NCBI RefSeq assembly: GCF_004745865.1
Contig: NZ_SRKZ01000004.1
Span: 248,001-312,000 of the forward strand
DNA: 64,000 bases
Direction: 5' to 3'
Source: Hymenobacter wooponensis
GTDB taxonomy: Bacteria > Bacteroidota > Bacteroidia > Cytophagales > Hymenobacteraceae
Shown: positions 18,433 through 28,026 of the stretch, in pieces
How positions within the stretch are numbered: position 1 is the stretch's first letter
How the letters are laid out: every line of letters starts with the position of its first letter
Made by a program: the position numbers and the translations under genes
Notes under the pieces: generated by a model
What the model was told of the DNA's origin: nothing
The model's input: only the letters and a program-made list of their open reading frames with translations
Database searches by the model: none

Positions 18433-20208
18433 CTACAGATACCCTTGGTTCTGCACGATTTTGCCGCTTGTCCGGTCGATTTCACTCTGCGGAATCGGGA
18501 GCAATACGTGGAAATCCTTGACATTCTTGGCAGCATCAGAGCCATACGGGCCAGCCGGGAATGTTGTCCGGTTTTGCGCTGGCGGCACTAAGTTTTTCAC
18601 GCGCTCAACCAGTTTCCCCGTACGAATCAGATCGAATCGGCGCATCTGCTCACCCGCCAACTCGCGGCTGCGTTCGTCCAGGATGAAGTCGATGTTGAGT
18701 TGGGCAGCCGTGATGTCCATCTGAGCCTTTTTGCCGGCAGCACCAGCCCGCTCCCGGACTACGTTGATGTAACGTACGGCTTGGGACGTGTTGCCCAAGT
18801 ACATGTTAGCTTCGGCAGCAACCAGATACGTTTCAGCCAAACGGTACACAATCAGCGGACGGTCTGATGGATTGTTCAAAGCCGTACGGGTTGGGTCGTC
18901 GAACTTATTTAGGTTAGGCGAAAACAAGTTAGAGTAGCCGCTAGGCTCTATTACGGTGTACGGGCCATTCGGACGGGAAGCAATACGTGCCTTTTCAGTA
19001 GCCGAGAGCGGCCGACCTGTGTACCAAGCGGCAGTATCGCCCAACACAGCGTTAGCGCGGCCACCATTGGCGGCACCAGTGCCAGTCGAGTTTACACGGT
19101 ATACGGTCGTAAACCACTTGTTGTAGCGCGTATCAGTGCTGCGCAGATCTTTGCCGCTTTCACCCGGCAAGATGTAAGAATCCAGCAGGAACGGCGTGGG
19201 GCAGAAACGACCATAAGGGCGGCCATTTGGTATATCGCGCACCATGTTGGGCAACAAGTCGTAGCGGCTCCGGAAGAAGAAGCTGGTCTGGTTAGCTCCG
19301 GTTGGCGAGAAAGGATCTTGGCCGGTGAACGTGGGATCAGTATTGAACTGCACGTTCATCAACACCTCTTTATCATTCTCCTTGCCTTCGCGGAACACAT
19401 CCGCCACATCAGCCTCCAAGCCTTTGCCGTACTTGGCGCCTACACCGGTGCCAGCACCCGTGCCATTAGGGTTAGAGTCGTCAATCAGCTCCTTAGCGTA
19501 CTGCGCAGCCTTAGCGTAATCGTCGGCCTGCTTAGCTTTAGAGGTAGCGCGGGTCAGGTAAACCTTTGAGAGCAAGTGGAGAGCTGTAGCACGGGATACG
19601 CGGCCGGGCTGAGCAGGACGGTCGGCGATACTGCCCAGTGCGTCATTTAGGTCAGCAATGATGGCAGTGTACACATCGGCTGCAGGAGCCCGGGCAATAT
19701 CCTTCGTAGGCGCATCTACAAACTTGAGAGACAAGGGTACGTCGCCGAAGTATTGTACCAGCACGAAGTAATACTGGGCCCGCAGCACTTTGGCCTCTGC
19801 TACAATCTGCGTTAGCACGGTCGGGGCCAAGCCCTGCACCGAAGCAGCGGACTGAATAACTCCGTTGGCGCCGTTGATGTAGCGGTAGATAATGGCCCAC
19901 TGGTTGGTAACGGCCGAGTTTTGCGAATTCAGTAGGGCCGGGTTGTAATCCTCGTAGCCTTGGGTAGCAGCAAAGCCACGCATCCACTCGTCGGTTCCTT
20001 GCACTGCCATGTACTCAGCTTCTTCATTGCCAAATACGTTGCGTAACCCCGAGTATACACCGGTTAGACCAGCCTGCACCCCTTCAGGCGTGCTCAAAAA
20101 CGAGGGCACGAGGATGGACTGCGGGTTTTCGTCTAGAATATCTTTATCGCAGCTGCTGGCTGCTAACAACAGGGCCAAAGCCGAGCCGGTAAGAAATATC
20201 TTTCTCAT
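18433..20208 (-). CDS. SusD/RagB-family glycan-binding lipoprotein
   Basis: The surface lipoprotein that lids the SusC barrel and binds xylo-oligosaccharides. From the ATG at 20208 the protein has 591 residues with a lipoprotein signal, MRKIFLTGSALALLLAASSC, the acylated Cys being C20. The N-terminal SusD-like region shows NPQSILVPSFLSTPEGVQAGLTG and the TPR part shows KVLRAQYYFVLVQYFGDVP and RATALHLLSKVYLTRA. The C-terminal RagB domain carries RPLIVYRLAETYLVAAEANMY, YINVVRERAG and FILDERSRELAGEQMRRFDL, the standard family signatures. It follows susC by 45 bp, as is normal for the pair. Ligand specificity cannot be read from the sequence and is inferred from the enzymes around it. Confidence 0.95.
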   Translation of the reverse strand: MRKIFLTGSALALLLAASSCDKDILDENPQSILVPSFLSTPEGVQAGLTGVYSGLRNVFGNEEAEYMAVQGTDEWMRGFAATQGYEDYNPALLNSQNSAVTNQWAIIYRYINGANGVIQSAASVQGLAPTVLTQIVAEAKVLRAQYYFVLVQYFGDVPLSLKFVDAPTKDIARAPAADVYTAIIADLNDALGSIADRPAQPGRVSRATALHLLSKVYLTRATSKAKQADDYAKAAQYAKELIDDSNPNGTGAGTGVGAKYGKGLEADVADVFREGKENDKEVLMNVQFNTDPTFTGQDPFSPTGANQTSFFFRSRYDLLPNMVRDIPNGRPYGRFCPTPFLLDSYILPGESGKDLRSTDTRYNKWFTTVYRVNSTGTGAANGGRANAVLGDTAAWYTGRPLSATEKARIASRPNGPYTVIEPSGYSNLFSPNLNKFDDPTRTALNNPSDRPLIVYRLAETYLVAAEANMYLGNTSQAVRYINVVRERAGAAGKKAQMDITAAQLNIDFILDERSRELAGEQMRRFDLIRTGKLVERVKNLVPPAQNRTTFPAGPYGSDAAKNVKDFHVLLPIPQSEIDRTSGKIVQNQGYL

Positions 20209-20253
20209 ATGAAAGAGCGAAGGCAAAATGCGTTGGGGAATTTAGTAAGATGA

Positions 20254-23200
20254 TTAGAAACCCAGGTTCAGGCCTACAATAAAGGCACGGGTAGCTGGGT
20301 AGTTCACGCCGCGGCCGGCCAACGTAGAGTTCACGTTACCATTGAGGTCACCTTCAGCGAAGGCAACACCGCCGGGCTGGCCGCTACCGCCAAAGCGCGT
20401 AGAGTAAGACAGCGCATCTGGGTCAATGGCCTTGTTCTTCTTATAGAAGCCTACTGGCGACCAGATAAGCGGGTTTTGTACCTGCACGTAAACACGCGCG
20501 GTGCTAATCAGAGCCTTTTTGGCGATAGCAGCAGGCAATGAGTAACCTAAGTCAATGCTACGTACCTTGATAAAGGTTCCGCTCTGGTAGGCTAGTGTGG
20601 TGCTATAGGGCGGGAAGTCGCCGTTGCCTTGGCGTGGCTGTGGGAAGGCGTTAGTTGGGTTCTGGGGCGTCCAGTAATCAAGATTTACTTGGTTGCGGCG
20701 ACCTTCAAAGGTGGTAAAATACGAAGGACCGAAGAGCAGCGGATCAATAACGGTTGCTCCTACCCGGGTTAGACCTACAGCCGTGAGGTCAAAGCCTTTG
20801 TAGCGGAAGCGCTGCGTCATACCGGCTTCAAACTTAGGCTGGCGAGTGCCTACAATCTGCCGGTCACCAGGATCGATGGTGCCGTTACCATTTGCGTCCT
20901 GAATCTTAATCTGGCCCACCTTGCTGTTGTACTTAGCCGCCTCAGCCGCTTCGTTCGTCTGCCAGATACCTACTTTCTTGTAATCGTAGAACACATACAA
21001 CGGCTGACCAATAAAGCGCTGGTTGCCAAGGTCGCTACGCTCTTTACCGTTCTCGTCTTTGCCTAGTCCTAGGTTCAGCACCTTTTCGCGGTTGACAGTG
21101 AAGTTCCAGTCAGTGCTCCACTCAAAGCCGCTTTCTGAGCGCACGTTTACCGTCGTCAGACCGATTTCTAAGCCACGGTTCTGCGTCTGTCCAACGTTAC
21201 GCGTGAAGGCGCTGTAACCACTGGCAGTAGGAAGGGCATCAGGCAGCAGCAGATCGCTGGTACGCTGCTGGTAGACCTCCACCGAACCTGATACACGGTT
21301 GTTGAACAAACCAAAGTCCAAGCCAAAGTTGGTAGTCGCCGTATACTCCCAGCCTAAGTTCGGGTTTGGGATAGTGGCAGGTACGACACCAATGGCTCCA
21401 GTAGAACCGAAGTTATAGTAACCATTACCTAGCGCCGATTGTAATGAACCCAGCGTTTGGTACGTGCTTACCGCGGTGCTACCCACGCGGCCGTAGCTCG
21501 CGCGCAGCTTCAGGCTGCTAACCCATGCCTGACCTTGTAGGAACTGCTCATTAGCAATATTCCAGGCTACTGCGGCTGAGGGGAAAGCTTTGTACTTGTT
21601 GCCAGGAGCCAGACGTGAGGAGCCATCGACACGCACCGTAACGGTAGCAGAATAACGGTTGTCGAAGGCGTAGTTGGCGCGACCCATGTACGAAATGATG
21701 TCGAACTGGCTCTTGAAGCTACCGGGGGCCGTGGGAGTACCAGCACCCAAGTTGAAGGACTGCTGATAGTTCGTTGGCAAGTTTTGCGAGCCAGCGTTAA
21801 AACCGTCGGTGCGGAACTCCTGAGCACTGTACAGGCCAGTGAAGTTTACATCATGACGACCAAACGTGCGGTTATACGTCAGGATGTTTTCAGCAAGCAG
21901 GTTAAAGGCTAGGTTTTGGGAACGAGAAGCCGCATTTTGTCCACCCCCACGCGCTGGTGTATTGGAGGCAAAGAAGGAGTCGCTGGTCTCGGAGCGGCCA
22001 TCTAGGCCAATGTTGAGGCGATAATCCAGTCCTTTCAGAATGTTCACCTGCCCGTATATGCTATTGAAAGTGCGAATACGTCGGCGTTGGTCAAGGTGAG
22101 CATCCTCGGTGTAGAAGTTCAGCGGGTTGCCCAAGGCTGTGTCGGTGTTCGGAAACAGCACCGGAATACCGTTGGCATCGTAGGGTGAGGCCAAGGGGCT
22201 ACCTGTAAGAATGCCATTAATAATGTTTAGGCCGGGGTCGTTCTGTTGCGTAAAGCTGTTCAGGGTGTTTAAACCGATCTTCACGCGCTTACCAATCTTC
22301 TGATCCAGCGTTCCGCGTAGAGAATAGCGCTTGATGCCCTGCACCGGCACAATGCCGGTTTCGTCGTAGTAGCCCAGCGAAGCCGAATACTGCGTTTCCT
22401 CGGTGCCACCTGACAGGCCTAACGAGTGATTCTGGATGCGGCCATTCTGGAATAGCAAGTCCTGATAGTCAGTAGTTCTACCAGCAGCGTAGTTGGCTTT
22501 CTCATCTTCTGTCAGGAAGCCTGGTGTGTTCAACGGATTGGCAATGCCGTTGGCTTGGTAAGCCTGGAAGCGGAAGTTGTAGTACTCCTGTCCGTTTTGC
22601 AGATCGAACAGTCCGTAAGGCTTTTTGGTACCGTAATAGGCGCTATAGGTTGCCCGTGGAGCACCAGCCTTGCCACGCTTGGTAGTAATCAGAATAACGC
22701 CGTTAGCACCGCGGGCACCATAAATAGCCGTCGAGGAGGCATCTTTAAGTACCTCTAGTGAGGTGATATCGTCGGGGTTCAGGTCATTGAGGTTGCCATC
22801 GTAGGGCACGCCATCAACTACCAGCAGTGGGTCATTGCTACCTGCAAAAGAACGGTTACCACGGATACGAATAACCGGGTTTTGACCGGGGGAGCTGCTA
22901 GCGCTGGAAATGTTTACACCAGCCGCCCGGCCTTGCAAGGCCTGACCAATGTTAGCTACCGGTACGTCACGCAGAGACTGCTCATCAACTGACGAAATAG
23001 CGCCCGTTACCTGGCTTTTCTTCTGTACGCCGTAGCCTACTACCACTACTTCACTTAAAGCTTTCGCGTCTTCGCCTAGCGTTACATTTACCGTTGACTG
23101 ATTGCCAACGGCTACTTCCTTAGAAGTGAAACCCACAAAGGAGAACACCAGCGTAGAGCCAGCCGGAGCCGCCACGGTGAACCGACCTTCACCGTCGGTT

Positions 23201-23409
23201 ACGGTACCCGTGGTGGAGCCTTTCACTACCACGTTTACGCCGGGCAAGCCGGCGCCGTCGGTGCCAACTACGCGGCCGGAAACTGATTGTGCGGTAGCCT
23301 GAGCTTGTACCGCAGTAGGAGCCAGTAGGCCGCCAGCTAATGAGAGCCCAGTGGCAGCTAGTAGTGGCCAGCTCAGGCCCAACGCCGTCTTGCGTAAAGG
23401 GAATTGCAT
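20254..23409 (-). CDS. SusC/RagA-family TonB-dependent oligosaccharide transporter
   Basis: The outer-membrane channel of the xylan importer, energised by TonB. The 1051-residue protein has a signal peptide (about 1-37), a carboxypeptidase-regulatory-like domain (about 42-118, VSGRVVGTDGAGLPGVNVVV), the SusC signature and TonB box region SEVVVVGYGVQKKSQVTGAI (from about 119), a plug domain (VASIGQALQGRAAGV-type region, IRIRGNRSFAG, DPLLVVDGVPYDG, ARGANGVILITTKRG) and a 22-strand barrel ending in FIVGLNLGF with a terminal aromatic residue for assembly. There is no extra anti-sigma-interacting domain, in keeping with control by a LacI-type protein rather than an ECF sigma pair. It is 73 bp from the SDR gene upstream, so the susCD pair probably shares the uxuA promoter, though an internal promoter cannot be excluded. 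Confidence 0.96.
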   Translation of the reverse strand: MQFPLRKTALGLSWPLLAATGLSLAGGLLAPTAVQAQATAQSVSGRVVGTDGAGLPGVNVVVKGSTTGTVTDGEGRFTVAAPAGSTLVFSFVGFTSKEVAVGNQSTVNVTLGEDAKALSEVVVVGYGVQKKSQVTGAISSVDEQSLRDVPVANIGQALQGRAAGVNISSASSSPGQNPVIRIRGNRSFAGSNDPLLVVDGVPYDGNLNDLNPDDITSLEVLKDASSTAIYGARGANGVILITTKRGKAGAPRATYSAYYGTKKPYGLFDLQNGQEYYNFRFQAYQANGIANPLNTPGFLTEDEKANYAAGRTTDYQDLLFQNGRIQNHSLGLSGGTEETQYSASLGYYDETGIVPVQGIKRYSLRGTLDQKIGKRVKIGLNTLNSFTQQNDPGLNIINGILTGSPLASPYDANGIPVLFPNTDTALGNPLNFYTEDAHLDQRRRIRTFNSIYGQVNILKGLDYRLNIGLDGRSETSDSFFASNTPARGGGQNAASRSQNLAFNLLAENILTYNRTFGRHDVNFTGLYSAQEFRTDGFNAGSQNLPTNYQQSFNLGAGTPTAPGSFKSQFDIISYMGRANYAFDNRYSATVTVRVDGSSRLAPGNKYKAFPSAAVAWNIANEQFLQGQAWVSSLKLRASYGRVGSTAVSTYQTLGSLQSALGNGYYNFGSTGAIGVVPATIPNPNLGWEYTATTNFGLDFGLFNNRVSGSVEVYQQRTSDLLLPDALPTASGYSAFTRNVGQTQNRGLEIGLTTVNVRSESGFEWSTDWNFTVNREKVLNLGLGKDENGKERSDLGNQRFIGQPLYVFYDYKKVGIWQTNEAAEAAKYNSKVGQIKIQDANGNGTIDPGDRQIVGTRQPKFEAGMTQRFRYKGFDLTAVGLTRVGATVIDPLLFGPSYFTTFEGRRNQVNLDYWTPQNPTNAFPQPRQGNGDFPPYSTTLAYQSGTFIKVRSIDLGYSLPAAIAKKALISTARVYVQVQNPLIWSPVGFYKKNKAIDPDALSYSTRFGGSGQPGGVAFAEGDLNGNVNSTLAGRGVNYPATRAFIVGLNLGF

Positions 23410-23482
23410 GGAATGTGGGATTTATAAAAGTGGGATGAAACAGCTAAACGCCCTTGGCAACGCAGGGGCGGAATTTGAGAGG

Positions 23483-24289
23483 TTAGAAGCCGATGGAGTT
23501 GCCGCCGTCCACGGGCAGCGAAGCGCCGGTGATGTAGCGAGCGGCATCGGAGGAGAGGAACACGGCGGCGTGACCAATATCTTCGGGCTGGCCAAACTTA
23601 CCCATGGGCGTGCGGCGCATGGCCCGGTCGCGGCGGTCGGGGTCGGAGTTCATGGCGGTGCGGCTCATCTCGGTTTCGATGAAGCCGGGGGCTATGGCAT
23701 TCACGCGCACATTGTCCTTGGAGAACTCAGAGGCTAGCACTTTCACCATACCTTCTACTGCCGACTTAGAAGCAGCGTAGGCCACTACCCTATCGATACC
23801 GTAGTAGGCGGCCATGGAAGAAATCATCAGTATTACGCCACGCTTGCGAGCCACCATGCGCTTGGCACAAGCCCGGGTAAGGGCAAATACTGAATTTAGA
23901 TTGGTGTGAATAATGCGGTTAAACTCTTCATCGGTTACTTCCAGAGCCGGCTTTTTCATGTTGATGCCGGCGTTGTTTACTACAATATCCAACTCGCCAT
24001 AGGTAGCCTCAATGTGGTCTACCAAGCCATCCAACGAAGCCAAGTCGCAGACGTCGTTGGTGAGGTAGTGCGCGGAAGCACCTAGGTCAGCTACTGCTTC
24101 CTGCAGCACGGCTTCGCGGCGGCCCGTAATAATCACGGTAGCGCCGGCCGTTACCATGCAGCGGGCTATTTCCAGCCCTATGCCCGTGCCACCACCCGTG
24201 ATGAGGGCGAGACGGCCGTCCAGCGCAAATGGATTAGGCTGGCTGTTAGGGTGCGCAAGTTGAGCGAGAACGGGAGTGAAGTTTTCCAT
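23483..24289 (-). CDS. SDR oxidoreductase, probable D-mannonate oxidoreductase (fructuronate reductase)
   Basis: A classical short-chain dehydrogenase of 268 residues from the ATG at 24289. Visible motifs are TGGGTGIG (31-38) for NAD(P) binding, NNAG (105-108), the catalytic Ser in MISSMAAYYG (157/158), and Y171/K175 in VVAYAASKSA. It lies in the same operon as mannonate dehydratase and GH67, which makes reduction of D-fructuronate to D-mannonate the most economical role; Bacillus subtilis UxuB is also an SDR, unlike the long-chain E. coli enzyme. Alternatives are gluconate 5-dehydrogenase or a KduD-type enzyme. An in-frame extension of 56 residues upstream overlaps the GH67 gene and is not protein-like. 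The gap to the GH67 stop is 38 bp. Confidence 0.75.
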   Translation of the reverse strand: MENFTPVLAQLAHPNSQPNPFALDGRLALITGGGTGIGLEIARCMVTAGATVIITGRREAVLQEAVADLGASAHYLTNDVCDLASLDGLVDHIEATYGELDIVVNNAGINMKKPALEVTDEEFNRIIHTNLNSVFALTRACAKRMVARKRGVILMISSMAAYYGIDRVVAYAASKSAVEGMVKVLASEFSKDNVRVNAIAPGFIETEMSRTAMNSDPDRRDRAMRRTPMGKFGQPEDIGHAAVFLSSDAARYITGASLPVDGGNSIGF

Positions 24290-24327
24290 TCGAAAATAAT
24301 GTTGGTGCCAAACAGAAGTTGGCAGGA

Positions 24328-26433
24328 TTAGCGGAGCTGGTAGATGTCGACCAGCTCTTTGATTTCGGCGAGGGGGCGCGTGGGCGGCGTGAGTGTGGGC
24401 GGCAGCGGCTGCTTCGAGTATGTCTGGAAGTAGAGCACGCAGGCATCGCGCCACCAAATGGCTTCACGCTGCTGAATGCGCAAACGGGAGGCTACATCGG
24501 CGTGTAACTCGGCATCTACGGCGGGCTGCACCTGAGCCCACTGCTGCTGCATCCACTGCACAGAATCAGCACCGGTGTAGTAGCGGGTGGTTAGCTCATT
24601 CCAGAGCGTTTTGCCCGTGTTTAGGGTCTGAGTCCAGGGCACGTGGTGGAACCACAGCAGGTAATCAGGCGGACAGGTAGCTGGGTCGCCCCACTGCTTT
24701 TGTACTTGCGGCGCATACAGGCCTAGCGCGTTGCTGCCAGTAGCGGTGCGGTTGAAGCCCAAGCCCACGGCATCGGCTTTGTGATAATAAATGGAGGTCC
24801 AGTCGGGGCGGGCGCTTTTTTCCAACCAGGGCTCGGGACCGTAGTGAATGCTCTGGCCCATGATGTGGTGCAGGCCTAGCGGCGTGGTGTAGCGCACATA
24901 AATGTCGCGCGACTTCGTGAGCAGGTCCGTAATGGTGCTGACGGCTTTGGGCTCCTGCGTCAGGGTCATCTTGGTCCACTCCTCGGCCAAGGCCTGCGAG
25001 GTCAGGGTATGGTCCCAGGCCAAGCGGCCGTAAGAGTACCAGTTGGCCTGGCCTACGGGGTGGCCAGTCCAGTTACGGTCGGAGCCAATGTTGGCTACGC
25101 CGGCAATGCCACTGATAGCATGCTGGTCAACGGTACCATCTACCACTTTAGCCACCGTAGAGCCGGGGCCTTTCGCGTAGGTGTCGGCATCGAGACACTC
25201 TTTGATGAGCGGAGCCAGATACACGAGATGAGTAGCGAAGCCCAGGTACTCCTGCGTGAGCTGCACCTCTAACACCAGCGGTGTTTTGGGCATGGCGCCG
25301 AACAGCGGGTGAAATGGCTCGCGGGCCTGAAAGTCGATGGGGCCGTTTTTTACCTGCACCAGTACCTTCTTGGCAAACTTGCCATCGAGGGGTTGAAACT
25401 CCTGAAAAGCTTCCTTAAACCGGTCGCCGTTGGAGTTGGCTTTGTACACAAAGGCGCGCCACATCACAATGCCATCGTGCTGGCCTAGAGCTTCGGCCAG
25501 CATGTTGGCGCCGTCGGCGTGGTTGCGGCCGTAGTCCTGAGGGCCAGGTTCGCCTTCGGAGTTAGCCTTCACCAGGAAGCCGCCGAAGTCGGGAATTACC
25601 TTATATATCTCGTCGGTTTTAGCGGCCCACCAGCGGCGCACTTGGGGGTCCAAGGGATCAGAGGTTTGCAGCCCTCCAATCACCTTGGGTGCCGCCCACA
25701 GCACCGACATGTACACCCTAATCCCATAAGGTCGCATTACATTGGCCAGGGCTGCTACCTTCTGCAGGTATTCTGCCGTCAGGAAGCGGGCGCTGGCATT
25801 CACATTATTAAATACTACCCCATTGATGCCGATAGAAGCATTAGCGCGGGCGTAGTCGCGGTAGCGCGGGTCAATGACATCAGGCAGCTCCTGCCATTTC
25901 CAGATGGAGGAACCCGCATAGCCGCGCTCCACGGTGCCGTTGGGGTTGTCCCAGTGATTCAGCAAGCGGTACTCAATGCGGGGTTTGCTGGTCAGGTTGA
26001 CGTTGGCTAATGACTGGCCGGTTTGCAAGTGGCGCAACAGGGCAAACGCACCGTAGAGCGCGCCCTTATCCGTAGCGCCAGTTACCAGGAGGTTGCCTCC
26101 CTGCGTGCTTACCCGGTAGCCTTCCTCGCCTAACTCTGGGTTAGCAGCTACCGACAGCACAATACCGCCTTTGCCCTTGCTATCCCCTACTACTGCTACC
26201 GACTGGCCTAGCAACCCTAACAAGCCCTGCTGCAGCTCGCGGCCAGCCGTTTGGAGGATGGGCGATGCCCCGTTGGGTACCGTAATAAATTTCGCCTGCT
26301 TCTGGTATGTCTTACGCTGGCTGGCGTCGCGCACCAAGTCGTACTTCAGCCACAGCCGATACCCATCGTCGGCTAGGCCACGCTGAGCAAAGGTGCAGAG
26401 TACAAGAAGGAGCAACAGGGAGCGAAAGGACAT
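24328..26433 (-). CDS. GH67 alpha-glucuronidase, second copy, secreted
   Basis: A 701-residue paralogue of the GH67 at 4956-7022, sharing the same order of motifs: LLNHWDNPNGTVERGYAGSS, SEGEPGPQDYGRNHADG, KNGPIDFQAREPF, QLTQEYLG and GLHHIMGQSIHYGPEPW. Signal peptide MSFRSLLLLLVLCTFAQRGL is present, so this copy is exported as well. It hydrolyses the alpha-1,2 bond between (4-O-methyl-)glucuronic acid and terminal xylose. Its position between uxuA and the SDR links release of glucuronate with its catabolism in one transcript, 14 bp after the uxuA stop. Why two GH67 genes are kept is unclear; differing chain-length preference, methylation state or substrate loading are possible. Confidence 0.93.
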   Translation of the reverse strand: MSFRSLLLLLVLCTFAQRGLADDGYRLWLKYDLVRDASQRKTYQKQAKFITVPNGASPILQTAGRELQQGLLGLLGQSVAVVGDSKGKGGIVLSVAANPELGEEGYRVSTQGGNLLVTGATDKGALYGAFALLRHLQTGQSLANVNLTSKPRIEYRLLNHWDNPNGTVERGYAGSSIWKWQELPDVIDPRYRDYARANASIGINGVVFNNVNASARFLTAEYLQKVAALANVMRPYGIRVYMSVLWAAPKVIGGLQTSDPLDPQVRRWWAAKTDEIYKVIPDFGGFLVKANSEGEPGPQDYGRNHADGANMLAEALGQHDGIVMWRAFVYKANSNGDRFKEAFQEFQPLDGKFAKKVLVQVKNGPIDFQAREPFHPLFGAMPKTPLVLEVQLTQEYLGFATHLVYLAPLIKECLDADTYAKGPGSTVAKVVDGTVDQHAISGIAGVANIGSDRNWTGHPVGQANWYSYGRLAWDHTLTSQALAEEWTKMTLTQEPKAVSTITDLLTKSRDIYVRYTTPLGLHHIMGQSIHYGPEPWLEKSARPDWTSIYYHKADAVGLGFNRTATGSNALGLYAPQVQKQWGDPATCPPDYLLWFHHVPWTQTLNTGKTLWNELTTRYYTGADSVQWMQQQWAQVQPAVDAELHADVASRLRIQQREAIWWRDACVLYFQTYSKQPLPPTLTPPTRPLAEIKELVDIYQLR

Positions 26434-26447
26434 GGGAAGCGGAAAGA

Positions 26448-27695
26448 CTATTGAGCGAAGGTGTGAGCGGAAGCGGTAGACAGGGCAGGTTGGTCTTGCT
26501 CAGCGAGGCTGCGGCGGATGCCTAGCTCCAGGCCGCGCAACTCGGCTAGGCCCCGGAGGCGCCCAATGGCGGAGTAGCCCGGATAGGTGCGCTTTTCGAG
26601 GTCGTCGAGCATCTGGTGGCCGTGGTCGGGGCGCATAGGCAGGTTTGGGTTACCCTCGCCCGTCTGAGCGCGGCGCATCTCCTCACGCACCAACTCCAGT
26701 ACCACGGCGTACATGTCTACATCGCCGGTGAGGTGGTCGGCCTCGTGGAAGTTGCGAGGGTTTTCCTCGCGCTTGGTAGCCCGCAGGTGCACAAAGTGAA
26801 TGCGATGCCCCAGGCGGCGCACGATACCAGGCAGATCGTTATCGGGACGCACACCCAGAGAACCAGTGCAGAACGTAATGCCGTTGGCGGGCGAGTCGTA
26901 GGCCTGTACTAGGCCTAGTAGGTCGGCTTCAGTGCTTACCACGCGGGGTAGGCCTAGGAGCGGGAACGGTGGGTCGTCGGGGTGAATGCAGAGGGTTACG
27001 CCAACTTCTTCAGCCACCGGTCCTACCTCCCGCAGGAAGTAGTAAAGGTTTTCGCGGAGGGTATTGGCATCGATGCTGGCGTACTCATTCAGCAAGTTCT
27101 GGAAGCCAGCCAGTTCGAAGGCTTCTTCGGAGCCGGGCAGGCCTAGCAGCACCGTATTGGTAAGCTGGGCCACCTCTTCTGCCGACATAGCCGCAAACTG
27201 CTCACGGGCTGCAGCGGCTACTGCGGGTTCGTAATCGATTTCGGCGCCGGGGCGCTTCAAGATGCAAAGGTCAAACAGCGCGAAATCCTGCCACACAAAG
27301 CGCAGGGCGCGGGAGCCATCCGGCATCACATAATTTAGGTTGGTGCGCGACCAATCCAGCACCGGCATGAAGTTGTAGCATACCGTTTGAATACCGCAGG
27401 CGGCTAGGTTGCGGATTGACTGCTTGTAGGCCTCTATATAGTGCGCGCGCGAAGGGCGGCCCTTTTTAATGTCTTCGTGTACCGGTAGGCTTTCAACCAC
27501 AACCCAATGCAGAGGCGAAAACTGGGCATTGTCGGCTTCCACTATCTGCTGACGAGCCTGAATTTCTTCCACGGGCCACACGTGGCCTACAGGAATCTGA
27601 TGCAGGGCGGTTACTACACCGGTACAGCCGGCTTGACGCAGAGAGAACAAAGAAACCGGGTCATTAGGCCCGAACCAGCGCATGGTATGCAGCAT
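26448..27695 (-). CDS. uxuA: D-mannonate dehydratase
   Basis: Converts D-mannonate to 2-keto-3-deoxy-D-gluconate in the cytoplasm, the dehydration step of glucuronate catabolism. The 415-residue protein matches the UxuA family throughout: [98 protein letters not shown] and [13 protein letters not shown], which hold the metal-binding Cys, His and Asp residues. I chose the ATG at 27695 ([12 protein letters not shown]) because it lines up with the E. coli N-terminus MEQTWRWYGPND; the longer frame to 27722 adds nine residues with no counterpart. It is the first gene of the leftward xylan operon and faces the regulator gene across a 331-bp control region. Confidence 0.95.
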   Translation of the reverse strand: MLHTMRWFGPNDPVSLFSLRQAGCTGVVTALHQIPVGHVWPVEEIQARQQIVEADNAQFSPLHWVVVESLPVHEDIKKGRPSRAHYIEAYKQSIRNLAACGIQTVCYNFMPVLDWSRTNLNYVMPDGSRALRFVWQDFALFDLCILKRPGAEIDYEPAVAAAAREQFAAMSAEEVAQLTNTVLLGLPGSEEAFELAGFQNLLNEYASIDANTLRENLYYFLREVGPVAEEVGVTLCIHPDDPPFPLLGLPRVVSTEADLLGLVQAYDSPANGITFCTGSLGVRPDNDLPGIVRRLGHRIHFVHLRATKREENPRNFHEADHLTGDVDMYAVVLELVREEMRRAQTGEGNPNLPMRPDHGHQMLDDLEKRTYPGYSAIGRLRGLAELRGLELGIRRSLAEQDQPALSTASAHTFAQ

Positions 27696-27800
27696 ACCGT
27701 TAATTTTGTAAAAAAAGTGCAATATTTTGCTACCCTCTCTCCCCTAGCCATCCGTAAACCGTTATAACTATCTACGGAGGAGTGAGTGAGAACTCGCTTT

Positions 27801-27966
27801 CGAATATAGAGCAACAAAAGGAACGATACCTCATTTAAAAACAGGCTCAACTTGCTGAATTCTAAATAAAAATACCGAAAACGTTACCGAAAACGGTTCC
27901 GATAGGTAATTTCTATTCCGCCTGATGAAATATTTTTTTTGTAGATTACCTTCAAATAATAAAACG
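27801..27966. promoter_or_regulatory. uxuA / lacI divergent control region
   Basis: The 331-bp gap 27696-28026 separates leftward uxuA from the rightward regulator gene and holds no coding sequence. The blocks shared with the xylB control region start at 27801, 27873 (operator) and 27941. After the third block a small hairpin (ACGAAG ... CTTCGT, 27963-27986 area) stands where the xylB copy has the operon terminator. Because the common neighbour of both copies is a leftward gene, the conserved part most likely belongs to the uxuA promoter. The regulator's own promoter is not obvious; the poly-T stretch TATTTTTTTTG at 27931-27941 is a weak candidate. Confidence 0.55.
27873..27904. promoter_or_regulatory. 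32-bp imperfect operator in front of uxuA
   Basis: Aligns without gaps to the perfect palindrome at 1062-1093 with 27 of 32 identical positions; 11 of 16 symmetric pairs are kept. The left part reads TACCGAAAACGTTACC and the right part GAAAACGGTTCCGATA. Being weaker in symmetry than the xylB site, it may bind the regulator less tightly, which would suit an autoregulated divergent promoter. Binding is inferred. Confidence 0.65.
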
Positions 27967-28026
27967 AAGCCGATGTACAGACTTCGTAGTTCTCTTCTTT
28001 CGCCTCTGGAATAATTCTATTTCGCT

